Source: Capitella teleta (taxonomy: Eukaryota; Annelida; Polychaeta; Capitellidae). Taken from it: a DNA stretch of 64,000 nt. How positions within the stretch are numbered: the first letter of the stretch is position 1; each line of letters opens with the position of its first letter. The notes under the pieces were generated by a model. The model did not search any database. It saw nothing but the letters and a program-made list of their open reading frames with translations, and was not told the origin of the DNA. The position numbers were made by a program, and so were the translations under genes. The stretch lies in contig KB310457.1 of the NCBI GenBank assembly GCA_000328365.1, positions 20,145 to 84,144 of the forward strand, in the 5' to 3' direction. This document shows positions 45,848-59,400 of the stretch, in pieces.

Positions 45848-46719
45848 TCGAAAGTGTCAGAGTTTTAATAAAACAAATGTTTTTAGCAGTTGAATCAGAT
45901 AATAATAAACTTAAGACTATTATTAATGGTGGTTCCTTGCATAATATATTAAAAAAAAAAACAAAAAAAACCAAAAAAAAAACAAAAAAAAAAAACCAAA
46001 AAAAAAAGATAAGTAACTTAACTCGTAAAAGTCCTTGGGTATCTCCACAATCAAAGCTCAAAATGATACATGTATAATATAATTATGGTTCAATATATGA
46101 TAATAAACTCAATCAATGATCAAGAAATACGATAATAATATACAAAAAAAATGTAAAAATAATGCTAGCACAATAACATATGCAATCAAAAGAACATGAG
46201 TAATAGAGGAAAGCAAGCACAATGGACCTAGTTAAAAATACGAATGCTATTAAATAAACAAAGAATAACCAAAACCAACATAAAAACAATTTAATTTGTC
46301 AAAATCCACTAATCCAAGCATTTTCCTTTCGATGTGTGTCCCAATCGAGATGCTCCAGAATTGACTCTGCATCAAACATGACGCTGCATTTGCTGTACAT
46401 GCATTTGCTATGTAATTTCTCATTGAGTGTTGCAAAGTTTACTGAGATAATACAGGCTTGGAATAGAGTTGGCCGAGCCATTTGCTGACACATGTCGATC
46501 TGAGAAAAGACACAACCGTGACAGGGTGTATGTATGGGCCCAAATTCGATGTTTTTTTTTGGGGGGGGGATGTAAATCGATTATTTCCTCATTTAAAACC
46601 AGTGAGCAGATATTAGTCACGTTTACCTTAACGATACTGTGAAAAACAGCCTGATAATAATAACAAGATCTGCACTACACAAAACTCTGAAGGCTATAGT
46701 GACAAGGAAATCCTGAATA

Positions 46720-47600
46720 TCGAATGATTTTAACTGAACATGTTAACATATTCAGTACAAGTACTTTACAGTATGGTTTCAAACCCAAGCACTCAACCGT
46801 TCAATGCACTTTTGTATTACAAAATGCTATCAATCACTATAACTCAAGTGGTTCACCATGCAATGTTATGTTACTTGATGCATCTAAGGCTTTTGATCGT
46901 GTACAGTATGTTCGTTTATTTTGTTTGTTGCGTGAGAGAGGGTTATGCACAAGGATATCTATGTTGCTTGCTCTGCTGTATACGAATCAAAGTATGTGTG
47001 TGCGATGGAAAAATTGTATTTCCGATAACTTTTCGTGTTCTAATGGTATAAAACAAGGCGGCGTTCTCTCACCAACTCTTTTTTTTTGTATATATTTTGA
47101 TGAGCTGATAATTAGGCTAAAAAATTGTGGATCTAGCTGTCACCTGGGTCATTTATTCACAGGAGCCTTGAGATATGCCGATGATGTGGCTTTATTAGCT
47201 TCAACTTTAACGGCTGCCAAAGTCATGCTAAATGTATGTGAGCAGTTTGCGAATAATTTCAAGATAAAGGTGCGCTTCTGGTATGTGGCAGATCAATCAG
47301 GAAGGAGGTGAATTTGAGGCTCAACGGGCGTATTATTCAGCAAAATTCTACAGCCGTGCATCTGGGCACCACAATCGGAGAAAATAGTTCCACCAGAAAT
47401 GTGAAAAAGGCTGCTTCCGATCTATACTGTTTAACTAATGCGCTAATGTGTAAATTCGGCCATTGTACGGCTTATATACTTACTCAGTCACTGTTATGAT
47501 GACCATGGGCATGGCTGCATGACTCTCTCACTGAGTCACAGACGCGTCGTGAGAAGCAGTTCAGCTGGATAATACATGCAATGAGACCTGCGTTTGAACG
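46720..47600 (+). mobile_element. LINE (non-LTR) reverse transcriptase remnant
   Basis: The frame 46724-47311 encodes the middle of a reverse transcriptase: QYGFKPKHSTVQ, MLLDASKAFDRVQY, NGIKQGGVLSPTLFF and the YADD catalytic box (47174-47185) in ALRYADDVALLAST. The reading continues in another frame at 47308-47499 (VHLGTTIGE), then decays with stops. There is no endonuclease or ORF1 upstream, so the copy is 5'-truncated and frameshifted. The style is that of CR1/L2/Jockey-like elements, but the clade cannot be fixed by eye. Confidence 0.85.
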
Positions 47601-48640
47601 ACCTGTACACCTGTGAAAATTATGATTCGTATCTGCACTTCATCAGTTGCCATAATCCCGAACGACAAACTTTTTTCACCACGTTCACATTTTCATTCAT
47701 CAGTGACGTCACATCCTCATCGATGCTTGCCCCCTCCGTTCACACAGCCAAGAGCTAGAGCGATAATGGGTCCGTTTCACACTCTCGTTGCTAGGACGCG
47801 GAACCAGGGGGTGTGACGTCATTTGAATTCAGAACGAAGCTCGAGGGCCGGGGGTACACGTGCACCAAAACTGCTTTGAGCGATTTAGCCATAATAACAT
47901 CCTTGGAATGAACGCTATTGACCGTACGTTATGATCCGTGTATGCGTTTAGTATACGTACATGAGACATTATGGAGGCCAAATAGCAATGTGTGAATTTT
48001 TGGCTTGCTTGAGAGCACCAAAGAATATGAAGACACCACATTCTTTGTGAGCCCTCTTCGATACATCAGCCAACATTTGATTGCAGTTAACCACCCCAAG
48101 TGTGCCATCTAAGTGGTACTAAGTGTTTCATTGCATGCAGCAAGTTTAGAAAGAGGCCCATAGAAGCATCGGTATTTTTGGTCAACGCTGAGTATCATTT
48201 GCGAGATGTCTTCTTTTTCATCTCTTCCAAAAATAATTAGAGTTACTATTTCTTCTCTCCATGATTAATTAAGAGAAGACTGCTAATGAGATCATCTTTC
48301 CATTGGTTATATCCACATAACTTATTTCAAGGCTGTTAAAATATAGGGGTGTTTTAATAAATAAAGTATACAATGTATTATTCATATTCATGTTCTTGTT
48401 CGGTAGCTACCCTTCACTCATGGCGCANATAGTCGTGCTCCTATAGTTGGATTTGCATTGTAACTCAGCTTTACAGAACCCTGTAATATATATTATACAA
48501 TTTATATTACAGGTAGGCCTACTAAATTGTGTATGGTGGTTATGCAACTATCAATCATCTAAAATCATCAAACATCTGATCAGGAGTGTTTGTTTACTGC
48601 TACATTGCATTGGGCAAAAAAGATTCACCTTGGACGAACT
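47601..48640. other. Intergenic with two CRE palindromes
   Basis: TGACGTCA occurs at 47704-47711 and 47814-47821, about 110 bases apart in a GC-richer stretch, suggesting a small promoter or enhancer. An unresolved base (n) is at 48427. No gene is supported. Confidence 0.4.
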
Positions 48641-48838
48641 GCAGTGCTGCCCAGCTGCGTAACAAGGCCGGGCGCTGTGTACTACTGTCTATGGTGGTAT
48701 GCAGGATAAAGAACCCTTGGGATTTATCGATAAGAGTAGGGGGAAATCCCGGTTCCGGGCCTTCTGTTCTGGCGCCCGTGTCATCCGATCGGATTGGGTG
48801 GAGCCGTAAAACCCCATCACTCACTCATCACTCACTCC
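48641..48838 (+). mobile_element. 5'-truncated tRNA-derived SINE, copy 1
   Basis: The body matches the 3' two thirds of the SINE at 61845-62175 (shared ends GCAGTGCTGCCCA and AACCCCATCACTCACTCA). It keeps an extra ~20 bases (GGAAATCCCGGTTCCGGG) missing from the other copy. The tRNA-like head is absent, as expected for incomplete reverse transcription. Confidence 0.85.
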
Positions 48839-51800
48839 CCTTGCTCGAACATCTTTTTCGAAACCTGGTAACTATATAAATAGCGTACTAAATTAATGAA
48901 ATTATAACGAAATAATACAATGGACAGATAAGTATAATACATAAATATATATACACACACATGAATATGTAATTATTTGGGTGTTTGGATCTGATCCAGT
49001 TGCTTGTTAACCAAGGTAAAATGTGCTTTTGAAACGTTCATTATAGGTTGTATATGTAGATATATTACGTAATCAACACCCCGAAAATCTCATGGGCCTT
49101 TGTCCATTCACATAGATTTTTAATCCTCAGATAATAGCACTGCCCTCAACTGACCCCACCGCCAGCCTTTGCATCATACTATCAAATTATCCGGGTAAAC
49201 CGGTTGGTTGTATCGCGGATAGGGCTTCGAAACACCATGCAATATCCCAACCGCGTCTAATGCACGCTCTGGATTGAGGGTGATCGACGGATCGACTAAT
49301 CGTCTTAACTGAGATTCAGAAACCAGGTTTTAAGACAATGCGTCTCGTGCGGGAGCAGACGATCCTGGTCTGTGACTCGGATCAGAGTAATATGGCGCTG
49401 TTTGGAGACGACATTCCCAGGAGGAAGATCGGCCATGCGGCCAACCTATGTGGAACTCCCGACGCGGTCTCCCTGTCGTCCATGGCAACAGAGTCATGAG
49501 AGAAGGGTCAATATGATCTCAAAATTATGATTTCATTGGAGTTGGCATTACTATCGATGATCTTACAAAACAAACAATTGATTCACTCGCTTACATCCAA
49601 CAGGGGCCACTCATAAACTAACAACATCTCCAAACCCGAAACAAGAACGATATTAAAACAAGTACATGTATTTAAAGTTTTCAACTACGACACTCACACT
49701 GTCTATTCAAGACTATTGGCCTCGAGCTGACTTGACACAAACACACATCGACTCTCACCGACCAAGTCACAGACAGGCGACAGGCCGGTGTCACAGTAAT
49801 TAAGACTTAATTAGCATAACAATTACCACTGATGTATTGTGACATGCACTGCTGACTTACTAACACAATGCATGTCAGACATCATGTCACTCATTATCGC
49901 TCGTCAAACTAAAGTCAGCATTTCAAATGGTTATTCGCAATCACTGACAATGAACCCACCACGTACATCGTTCTGTGTAAATTCGAGCTTTTGACTTTTG
50001 ATGATTCCAACCCGATTGTGTGTCAGGTTCGATCAGATTGTTTCGATCGCCTCAGACGAAAATTTCTCAGAAATTATCAGCTCAGCTCAGTTTCTATAAA
50101 ATAGTTTTGTTTTCTTCCAAGTGAGGGTGGCATTGAAATCATAACGTACCAAGAGTGACGTTATGGTTGGAATTCATATATCGCGTGGGCGACAAGCACA
50201 CAAAAGCAACGTAACAGTGGGGTTAATTGTTGAAGCGTATAATTAACAATGTTGAAGTAATTTATAGAATTCCAACACTGTTATTAGTATTTTAATGAGG
50301 GTTTAATTTATTCAAAAATATTAATTTCAAATCGAAACGCGCTCGAAATTATTGATTTATTGTCACTTGAAAAGTATATAGTATATATCTTTATATACCA
50401 TAATGGCTGCCCTGTGGTGTAACATGCGCAGACGTATTGACACGAATTTGACGATTCTGATTGGGAGAAAGAAGTTGGTCTGTCCAATCACGAGTTGAAG
50501 AAATGTGTCTGAAGTGATATTATAGGTTGGCGTCCCCTAAATAGCCAATCGTATCAACCTATTCGGGTTTGATACGAGTGAAATTCAGCCACTCATTAAA
50601 ATACGTAACAACTGATCATTTGCGATGCAAATCGTTCATTTGATATTTCAAAACGCATTCACACGACGTACTCGTTGATTACCTGGGAGAGGAAACCAAC
50701 ACAAAATCGTACGTAATTAACTTATTAGGCTCCGAATACGGGGGAATTGTGCGGTGGAAAGAGAAATAATTTATGGATGCGGAAAATATGACGACATCAA
50801 TTGCAACTTCTATCCGTCAATGTACAACATACCCGAAACAGCATGTTAATCTGAATAAGTAACAAATAAAATATTAATCTCAATCATAAGACGTGTATTA
50901 TCTCGACTGAGTTGACCTTTGACCTCTTTCCACTTGAGCACATGCGGGATCAACGGAATAATACAATGGTTGTAACCCCTTGGGGGGAGCATCCTGCTGA
51001 TCAGCAATGTTCCCTTGTCCGCTCCGTTGGCTGTAAATGCCAAGAATGTGTCGAATCATCGGTTGGCAATATGGGATATTGAAGTGCTGTCTTGTTTTGT
51101 GCACATATAGAATCACACCACTTTTGGTATGTGAGTTGTGTGTCCTCGTCTACATACAAATTATGATTAGAATCATTAGATATTTTCCTTGAGGCTTCGC
51201 AGACGAGATGCCAGCGTTTTTTTCTCTCTTGCTCGTCTACAAAAGAAAGCAATTAAAATACTATCGTATGTTCCGTTCATTTTTGTATTCCACGGAAAGC
51301 CCCATCAGCAGACGTCAACATACGCGTGCGCGCTGACCTTATCTGCTTTCTGCTTTGCATCATGTATCGGTCTATTTAATGCTCTCCATTTTTGACTCCT
51401 CGTTTAAATTTCTGTTGAAGCAATTGCATGTACTAAGTGACATCAACAAGCCTCACACTAAAACAGTAGATTTTTAACTGGACAACCAACTGTACGCTAA
51501 GTAAGTTATGCGTACTAAATATGAATGACTGCATGCTGGTCTAGCAATTTGTTATTGTTGCTGAGAAACTGCAGTGACAACCCATACCAACTAATATGCA
51601 ATCAGAGATAATTTACAAAAGACTCAAAATCTGAATAATGCAGATGTATACACACTGTTATAGAATAGCAATGGCAATGGAAGTAAGGACTGGAAGACCA
51701 GCGAAATTGCGAGGCACCAATATACACCAGGGGAAAAAAATCTGACATCCTTTGAGAGAAAAAAATGGCTACTTTGCTTTCAACGTCTGCCGATCGTCTC

Positions 51801-52284
51801 ATTACTGGCGTTTGGAGGCCGATATAAGCGAGGCGTAAAATTCAATGAAGCAGACATAGGCTCACATCAATATGGTCATTTCGGCAAGGAGGGTAACAGG
51901 ATTCTGTTTCATTTCACGGAATACCCTCTGAGGGAGGAGGAAGAGGCGTGGACGAGGGGCAGCAAGGGAAATCAAACAAGGGCGTAAAACTGATGAACAT
52001 TCAGCAGTCAAATTCTGATCGATCACGGTTATAAATAATTCGCATAAGGCTTTCATCCAGGTAGTTACAGCAGTGGCTTGAATTCAAAATTAATGCCTTG
52101 TTGTTTCTATGGCCTCCGTTCGGATGACCCCTGTAGAGTGGGCTAGCACGATGATCTGGCTGTTTGGCAATCAATTATTCAGTCAGCGCTTGAAGAAGCC
52201 CAGCCTGCTTGCTGCAAAGACTGCCAGTCTGCGGCCAGCGTCGAACCAGTGAGCAGGACCGTTCGACGGTGCAGTGTTGGTAAC
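48839..52284. other. Intergenic, no well-supported gene
   Basis: AT-rich with a GC-richer island at about 49330-49500 holding an RFX-like GTCGTCCATGGCAAC (49475-49489). Frames at 50846-51395 and 51602-52056 show no domain. An inverted pair of ATAACG motifs lies at 50138-50165. Confidence 0.45.
49338..49499 (+). CDS. Possible 53-codon open reading frame in a GC-rich island
   Basis: ATG to TGA, encoding MRLVREQTILVCDSDQ... with GDDIPRRKIGHAANLCG near the middle. It stands out from the AT-rich flanks in composition and overlaps an RFX-like motif at its 3' end. No family is recognised. A shorter minus-strand frame overlaps it, so this may only be a promoter island. Confidence 0.15.
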   Translation: MRLVREQTILVCDSDQSNMALFGDDIPRRKIGHAANLCGTPDAVSLSSMATES

Positions 52285-52508
52285 ATGGCTACGGTACAGG
52301 ATACCTCACGTGTTAACACGCCACTGATCCGGGATAGACCCTCCACCAGCAGAGACAGTGAGAGCAACGGGGAACTCCTGCCGCGAACCGGTTCGGTCCG
52401 GAGCAACTCCAGTCGCAGCAGAGCATCCAACAGGACATCGTACTGCACGCATAAAAAGTTGAAATACCAAGATTTCATTAACGAAGACGGCTCTGGGATC
52501 CCATATCA
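52285..52508 (+). CDS. Probable first coding exon of an unidentified plus-strand gene
   Basis: An ATG in good context (GTAACATGGC) opens 74 codons plus two bases, ending at a consensus donor (CA|GTGAGTGT). It encodes a hydrophilic, Ser/Arg-rich N-terminus with acidic-dileucine-like elements (NTPLI, NGELLP) and ends KLKYQDFINEDGSGIPYQ. This is the style of a cytosolic N-terminal tail of a transporter or channel, but no family can be named. The donor leaves phase 2. I found no convincing downstream exon in the next 11 kb, so either the following intron leaves the window or small exons were missed. Confidence 0.4.
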
Positions 52509-55500
52509 GTGAGTGTTAGCATCGATCGCTGTAGTCTTCATGCAAGTTTTATGTGCACTTCAGGAGAGCAACTTGTGTCTGCGCTGCCTTATTTTTTACC
52601 TGTTACAATAAGCATCGCGGTTTCTAAGGGCTTTGTCTGTTGCAGACCTTCTGTCTGCGCGTTTGCTACTTTCTGGTTGTTTGGCTTGTCCCTTGTTAAT
52701 GTCGCATCACCTATGGCGTATTGCATGCGTCGTCATTGGCTTCGAGCCAAATGAGTCCATGAATTCTCTGATATAATCTATTCCTGAATTCACGCCTGGA
52801 ATTGTCCAGAGAGACTGCTTTGAATGCTTTGATTGAGATTAATTGATGAGTAACCTCTACTGTGGATAATATTATATTAATATATCGTTGAGGATAGCGT
52901 TAATGTTGTGCAAAGCGAGTCATACTTTTTCTGAGAAATTGTCATGCGATGCTCTTACGTAATCGGCGACAGGACGAAAGCACTATCGCTCTAATTCGGT
53001 TTTGTGCAATTACGGCGGCCCTCTGTCTTCTACCAGGGACAAGTTGATGCATTGATGCCCAGATCCAATTGCGGGAGGTTGCGTTTGCTAATTGTGCAAT
53101 CAGAACTCTGTTATCGCTAATACGATGCTCCCAAAGAAAAAGCCAAACAAACCGTGCCCATAATGAGCACGCCAAAATGTCGTTCGGCAATTCAGTCAAT
53201 CATTGAACTTCATGTTTGCCTATCATCCTTTTCCTCCGGGGATAATTATTCCCTGGGTGCTGCCACCCTTTGTGCTACCCCCACCTCCATTCACCTGATC
53301 ATTCGTTTCCGAAAAACACCCAGTACCAATTACCACCAGATTACTCACGCGTTATCGCTGAATGTATGTATTCCACTTATTTAGAAATTGTAATATTTGG
53401 AAAGTCGTGTAATAATCCATACAAAGCATATGCATATAATATACTCAAACCCAGATACCTCTGTTGGAGAACGTTATGTTCCAGGCCACGCAGTTCCCAA
53501 CGGAGCTGGCATCGAATGGTCGACTAATTACTGCCGCATCAATTGCATTGTTCGGGCAGGATATCTTGCGCCCAATGCAGTGTAATACATGTGGTACAAA
53601 GGCAGAAGCCCCACGCGGAACGAGTAGACTAATTCGGTATGCTTGCTTTCGTGAGGCCCGCGAGACTATGGCTAATTGTATTTGTAGAAAAGTGGCGAAT
53701 GGGTTAGACGCCGTGTTCAGGGCAAAAAGAAAGTGCAATTTTAAACAACCTAAAAATGGATTCTATTGTTTAGGTTAATCAATAGAATGTCACGCCATCT
53801 ACTGTGTTCAGTACAAATTGCCTCGTGAATCAATTTCCGAAGACGCTATACAATGCACGGCGCCAATACAAGGAGTTAGTCAAGGCCTTGAAAATATTGG
53901 CAATTTTACCGAAAGTCATTGATGATTGATCAACCTGAATGGACAGGACATGCCGAAGACAGCGTAAATTGCGGCCCATTCGTCTACTTTGGAGACAATG
54001 GCGCCCATCTCTTGCGTGCTCGCCACTGGAAAGACGGATGCCTGCTTCTCTTGCCTGTTCTTTTAAACTGTCACAATATAATGGGTGTCGATAGATGACA
54101 TCGACGAGTCACGCCCTGCGTATGATGACTTAGATTCATCGGTTTCTTGCAAGGGGCCTCTCCTCTGCAACGTGCTACAAATCGAACAGATTGCATTGGC
54201 GACGGTGTCTGTTAGTGGGGTGTCATAATATTATCATCAGATGCATAATTGAAATCTTCAGATCTCATACATGCACGCAGTCTTCTCTTCTAAGACTGTT
54301 GATTACTGTTTGTTGAATATATAATGATGACACTCAGGGTCTATTAGTAGTGTTAACAGCAAGGAAGCCAGAGCCCTGCCCTCCTCATTAGGCAAACATT
54401 CTTATTACCCTACTTAGAACATCCGCTGTGCAACAATTGGCGAATTGCCGCACCTGCAGCATTCGTCATTAAGACTTAACTATCCCTCGTTACAACTGCA
54501 ACAGCCGCCACAGCCGCCACAGCCGCCAGAGATCCTGGTTTATTTCGGGACTGTTGACTCAAAGGGAGCGAGTGCTCCGTGGTTAATATTCGATGATGTC
54601 TACATCGTATTTTGACGATACACGCAAACATGGTTACTCGATTGATTCGTGGGTGGTTTCCTGGTATTGGTGGTACATCTGCACCCAAAACCGGGACGCG
54701 CAGGAAAGAGGCACCGATGACGTAACATTAGGGGTAATACCTAATCAGGGGATAGCCGCACAGTGGGCCCCTATCTCGTACCAGTTCGATGATAACGACA
54801 TTTCGTGCAAGGATTGGCATTCGACTGTATAGAATGTCTAGTTCATATATACGCACAGCGGGCAATGGAACCCTGGGTCAGCGTGGCATCGCTAATCAGC
54901 CCTTTGTTGTCGTTCAATGCTAAACGACTGAAGGGAACGCATGATGCAATGACTACGGTCTGAATATTTTACAATGTTTGATTAAACCGACACAGTGTAG
55001 GCATGCGTTAATGACGTCAGAGGTGATGCTTATTAAGTCGTGGGTCCGTCAGGGCAAAGGGTATGTCCTCATTCACAGATAGTTGTTTACTATTAATTTG
55101 AATCGTTACCCTTTGTAGGAGTTCGTATAGCGTCCTTGAAATAACGTATGGACTTTGAACACGGTATTAACCGAAGTAGGGAATCGCGAGTGGGTAATCC
55201 ACGTACCCTTCATTTATACGATCGAATTCGTTCTTTGTAATTCCAGCCCAATCATTCACCTGAACAAGCCCTCCAATTAAACAAGATTCGCAATGGCTCA
55301 GGTCACGGAACAATGTTCCAACGGCAGCTGATGCCATTTTCCGTTCCAGGAACCAGCGCACAGTTAAACCCCTGTGTCCCAGGGGTGTTAAGGTCGGGGC
55401 ATCGATACCAAGCGATGACCAGCGAGTTTTCCTTTTTCAGTACAAGCCATTAAAGGGAGCTCAGAGAACACAATGGCATTGGTAGCGCATGAAGGGTCTC

Positions 55501-55780
55501 TCTGTGACAGCACATGTTTGGCATTGCAGGTGCTGTCTCCATGTGAATGAATTGCCGATTGATCTTCCAAGCATGAAAAATAGAGCATTCGGAGAAACCT
55601 CTTGAGAGACCCAGACAAGGATCATTGAGTGCAGTGTTTGGACACATGCAAACATCCGTGATGATTCTATAATATGTATTGTATTCAATTTGGTCGCATG
55701 AGTTTTGCATTCCATTTCGTACGCCATGCACGTTTGGTTCAATGGGTTGTTGGTCAGCTTTTCTAAAGCGTTTAACGTTT

Positions 55781-55793
55781 GTTGCTTGGCAAC
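55781..55793. promoter_or_regulatory. RFX X-box-like palindrome
   Basis: GTTGCTTGGCAAC has the two inverted half-sites of an X-box around a one-base centre. No gene start is recognised next to it. Confidence 0.35.
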
Positions 55794-56368
55794 CAGCACC
55801 GGAAGAAAAGAGGGTTTTATTCTTTTATTGAATAATTTTTTGTAAGAAAAATTTCTATGCGTCGCCTTTTTGGGGAGTTTTCTCTCTATTTTCCTTTTTT
55901 TTTTCCTAACCGACGATGCCGATGTCACGCGTGACAGGAGCAATGCACGTGGTTTCGATAGCGAGAAAACACGCAGGATAGTATAACGCATAATAATTAT
56001 GTACTTAAATTATGCCAATTAAACTAATTAATTAATACAAATATATCATCTCGTTGCAAATTGTGGGTTAAGCTTATGATGTTGGCACGCATGTCACATA
56101 GTTCTTTGGTGGCGAGTGAATTCATTTTCAATTCATTATTTACCGCGGAGTCTTAAGCATTATTTCTGCGACATAGCATCATTATAAGTGCAACAATTGA
56201 AAGGCTATGCTAGTAATGTGGAAGAAGGCACCCAGTGAATCCAGGTACGAATAAGTTTTGTCTGGCAATGCACTTAATTGGCATGCAATTTTATACAACT
56301 GAACCATATTGTGAAGTGCAAAATGAATTTAATAACTGTGCCGAAGCACTCGTAAGTGTTGGTTACCG

Positions 56369-56461
56369 GGACCGACCGCTCGACCTCCGCGCGCGTCGGT
56401 CCTGGAAAACCCGCCATCAAAAAAAAAATAAAATAAAAAAATAAAAAATAAAAAAAAATAG
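56369..56461. repeat. GC-rich hairpin followed by A-rich tail
   Basis: GGACCGAC (56369-56376) pairs perfectly with GTCGGTCC (56395-56402) around an 18-base loop. An A-rich tract (A-runs with scattered T) begins 17 bases later. The shape resembles a retroposed small RNA or a SINE 3' end, but no target duplication was found. Confidence 0.45.
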
Positions 56462-59400
56462 AAAGAAGAAAAAGATTGTCCGCCATTCAGCAATTTAGTC
56501 AAAGCCACATTCTTGGACTTTCTCGGTGAAATGTCATCAATTTTAGATGGAGCAATGCTATTAGTGTCCTATTACCTATAGACGAATGGCTGAAGGTGAT
56601 TCATGAACAAGGTGACAACTGGCCATTGAACCAGGATTTAAAAGAACCGTGATCACTTTATCAAATGCACACCCTTTGTATTTTACACAATTTTCGTGAT
56701 TGGTGAAATCATAACATGTTTTAAGTAACAATTTACTTGCAAGTCTGAATCGAACGCGTGAACAATGTAATTCATTGTAAAGCGTGTTCAGCAAAATGAC
56801 AACCAGCATTAGATTGCAATACCATTATGAGAATGAACTGCATCAAAATATATGGGTCCATAAGTCCGCATGTCCACTCAGCAGAACGCAATCAAAGAAC
56901 TATGCCTTCATCGTTCAGCTAAAAGCACTCTAAATATTCCAGTTTACCGTCGTCATGGCAACTACAGCTCCTTGACCAGCTGACCGTGAGATACCGTTCA
57001 GCTGTGTGTCATCACCAGTCCATCATAAGCGAATGCGCTGTCCACCCAAGCACAATGACCCCCGCATATACGAGAATAATGCAAATTAGAAATATTTACT
57101 CAGCGACAAATTGTGCATGCTTTGGTGTGTCATTGCTAGATGGCTTGCATACGTACCATAACTGTTTGTCACGAAAACCGGTCAGGCCAATAAATCGCAG
57201 TGTATCATTAACTTCGCCAATTTTCATTTTTTGAGGACAATACATCTGAATTCTTATGATCTACGGAAGGAAATTGAGGATATGATAAGGATATTAGCGC
57301 TCAGCACGCGATATAACGCCATTGGAAGGGATACCTGGCCCCCTATTAGGGCGGTAATGTATTGCCTGGCTGCATCCGACGCCATCCTCACAGCTCTTAC
57401 GCATTTGCTGTTTCCCACAAACGCATTAAGAATGCGTAATAGCTGGATTATATAAACTCAGGAAAGGAGTGCCAGTGACGTAATCAACGCGTATGGTCAT
57501 AATATCAGTGGAAGGGAAAGGGGGAAATATCTCGATTCAATGATAAATTTTGCTTCGGAATGAGCCGACATACACGAAAACTCGAAGATTCAAAATTGAA
57601 AGCATTCGTAGTAACACTGAGTCGCATTTAAAGCCGACGCTAACAAGGTTATCCACAATATTAATTAAGCCGAACCAAATGTAACGAGCGACACGAATAC
57701 AATTATATTTTTGCCTGTATGCGCCTAACACGCATTCTGCTCAGAACGTCTGGTTCAACTACCCTTCTATATAAGCCTATAGGGCGTGGCCCACCATTGA
57801 AGACACTTGCATGTCAGAGAGTGGGGAGGGGGGCGTGTTTTGTATATAATGCCTACCTTGATATACATGTAATGTATCTCAATATAATGCGTCTTCTATG
57901 CGATTCTTATAAAACTCCATTCGTTGCCTTTCTAACCACAGTTCTGCAGCAATGGGCAATTCGTTATTGAACCCAAAACTCTAGTAAACGCATTGTTGCT
58001 TTTACGAGTATATGTCTCAATAAACCTTGGTTTCAAGGGTTTATTACCAACGAAGATTATTGTGTATTTTCGCCGATGTCGAGAGTTTTCGGCTAAATTT
58101 GAATACCGCTAGCTTATCAAGATATAATACATCACCATGGTTATACCAGTCAGGTAGTCAAAATTAAAGTTAACTGTCACAGTTTCTGGGCAGCCCAAAG
58201 AAATACTCAACAACGCACTGCATATCATTCCTTTGCCCCGAATGAGTCCGTTACTACGGGGCTCTTGGTCGCTTTTATTTCCGTGAAATCGTCCGATGGA
58301 TGATGGGCACAGACCAGCAGCCAGTAGTCATTCAGCAATTGACTGCAGACTTCAGACTCGTCAATCGGACGATTTCTCGGAAATACAGCACCTTTGTAAC
58401 CCACCCCAACACACTAAGCATTTTATATTGACAGAAACGGTTGCACATTTAAGCCGATTTAGCGGAGTACATCTGATAGCTTTGAGGGATACCTTAGAGA
58501 GTCTTTCATCAAAAGCACCACGCCATAAATAACAGACGGTGAAAGTAAGTTTAGTCCCCAACAATCACGAGCCCTCCTCGCCTGTTGCACGGGTCCAAAC
58601 AACCGACTGCAATGTCTCGATGCCTCTTCTGAGGCGTGCCTGCAAAGAAAAGGCTGAGTGCTGACCGGCAGCAGCTCAAGAAACACAAATGCCATGACGA
58701 GCGCTGTGTGACCAAATTAGGACATGGCGAAAATGGTCGAGGCCGGGAGGCCAGGGGTCCTAAGGACTCAAATAACTCCCATTAGTTGCGGGACTGCAAT
58801 AGCAGTGTACGTGGTTTGACAAGCGGTGTCCCAACACCGGCGTAACACGTTTCCACGCACTCGATTTTTATCTGAATAAAAGGTATCAATTGCTTAGATT
58901 TATGCGAATACTTAGGGCAGGGTTGCTCACTATGTGCCACACACTTATGCTCAAAGGGTTCCTGATTTATTCTCGCGAATGGCTTTAGACGGAGGAACAA
59001 TATCAGTAGAAGTTACCACAAGGATCAATAGAGATACGTCTTTCCAGTGAATTGTGTACATTCATACATAGCCGCAGGTATTACACTTGAGATATTATTA
59101 TGTAAAGAGGAGAGTCAATGACCCAAGATAATTTAATTACCCTCGGAAATGAAACAAGATAATGCTGATCAGTTTAATTAAGTAGCAATCTCTTTTTCCT
59201 TCAATTGGTTTCACCTTCCCTACCTAATCAGTGTAATTTGCAGTAAGAGCATCGTTTGCTCGGTTAAAGATGATTGCACGCGCGTTGCTGTTACTGGAGG
59301 CGCTGAGATGCTGCTTTTGCAAGGAGCATTTCCTTCGCTTGTGTGCACTCCGCCTTTGATGGGACGAGGATCAAAGGAGATGGATGCTATTAACATCTTC

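Larger units (their letters stand above)
43695..46719. other. Upstream region of PAN-VWD-Kunitz gene, no gene recognised
   Basis: AT-rich. It holds the presumed promoter near 43695-43760, a GC-richer patch at about 44780-45010 with a meaningless 63-codon minus frame, a GT microsatellite (45412-45438), a cluster of ATAACG motifs (45786-45847) and an A-rich tract (about 45950-46008). No coding gene is supported. Confidence 0.5.

Noticed and set aside
55461-55991. 176-codon minus frame
   Set aside because: The longest unassigned frame in the right half, but it has no domain, an odd Lys/Arg-rich segment from T-rich DNA, and no supporting splice sites or coherent conserved pattern.
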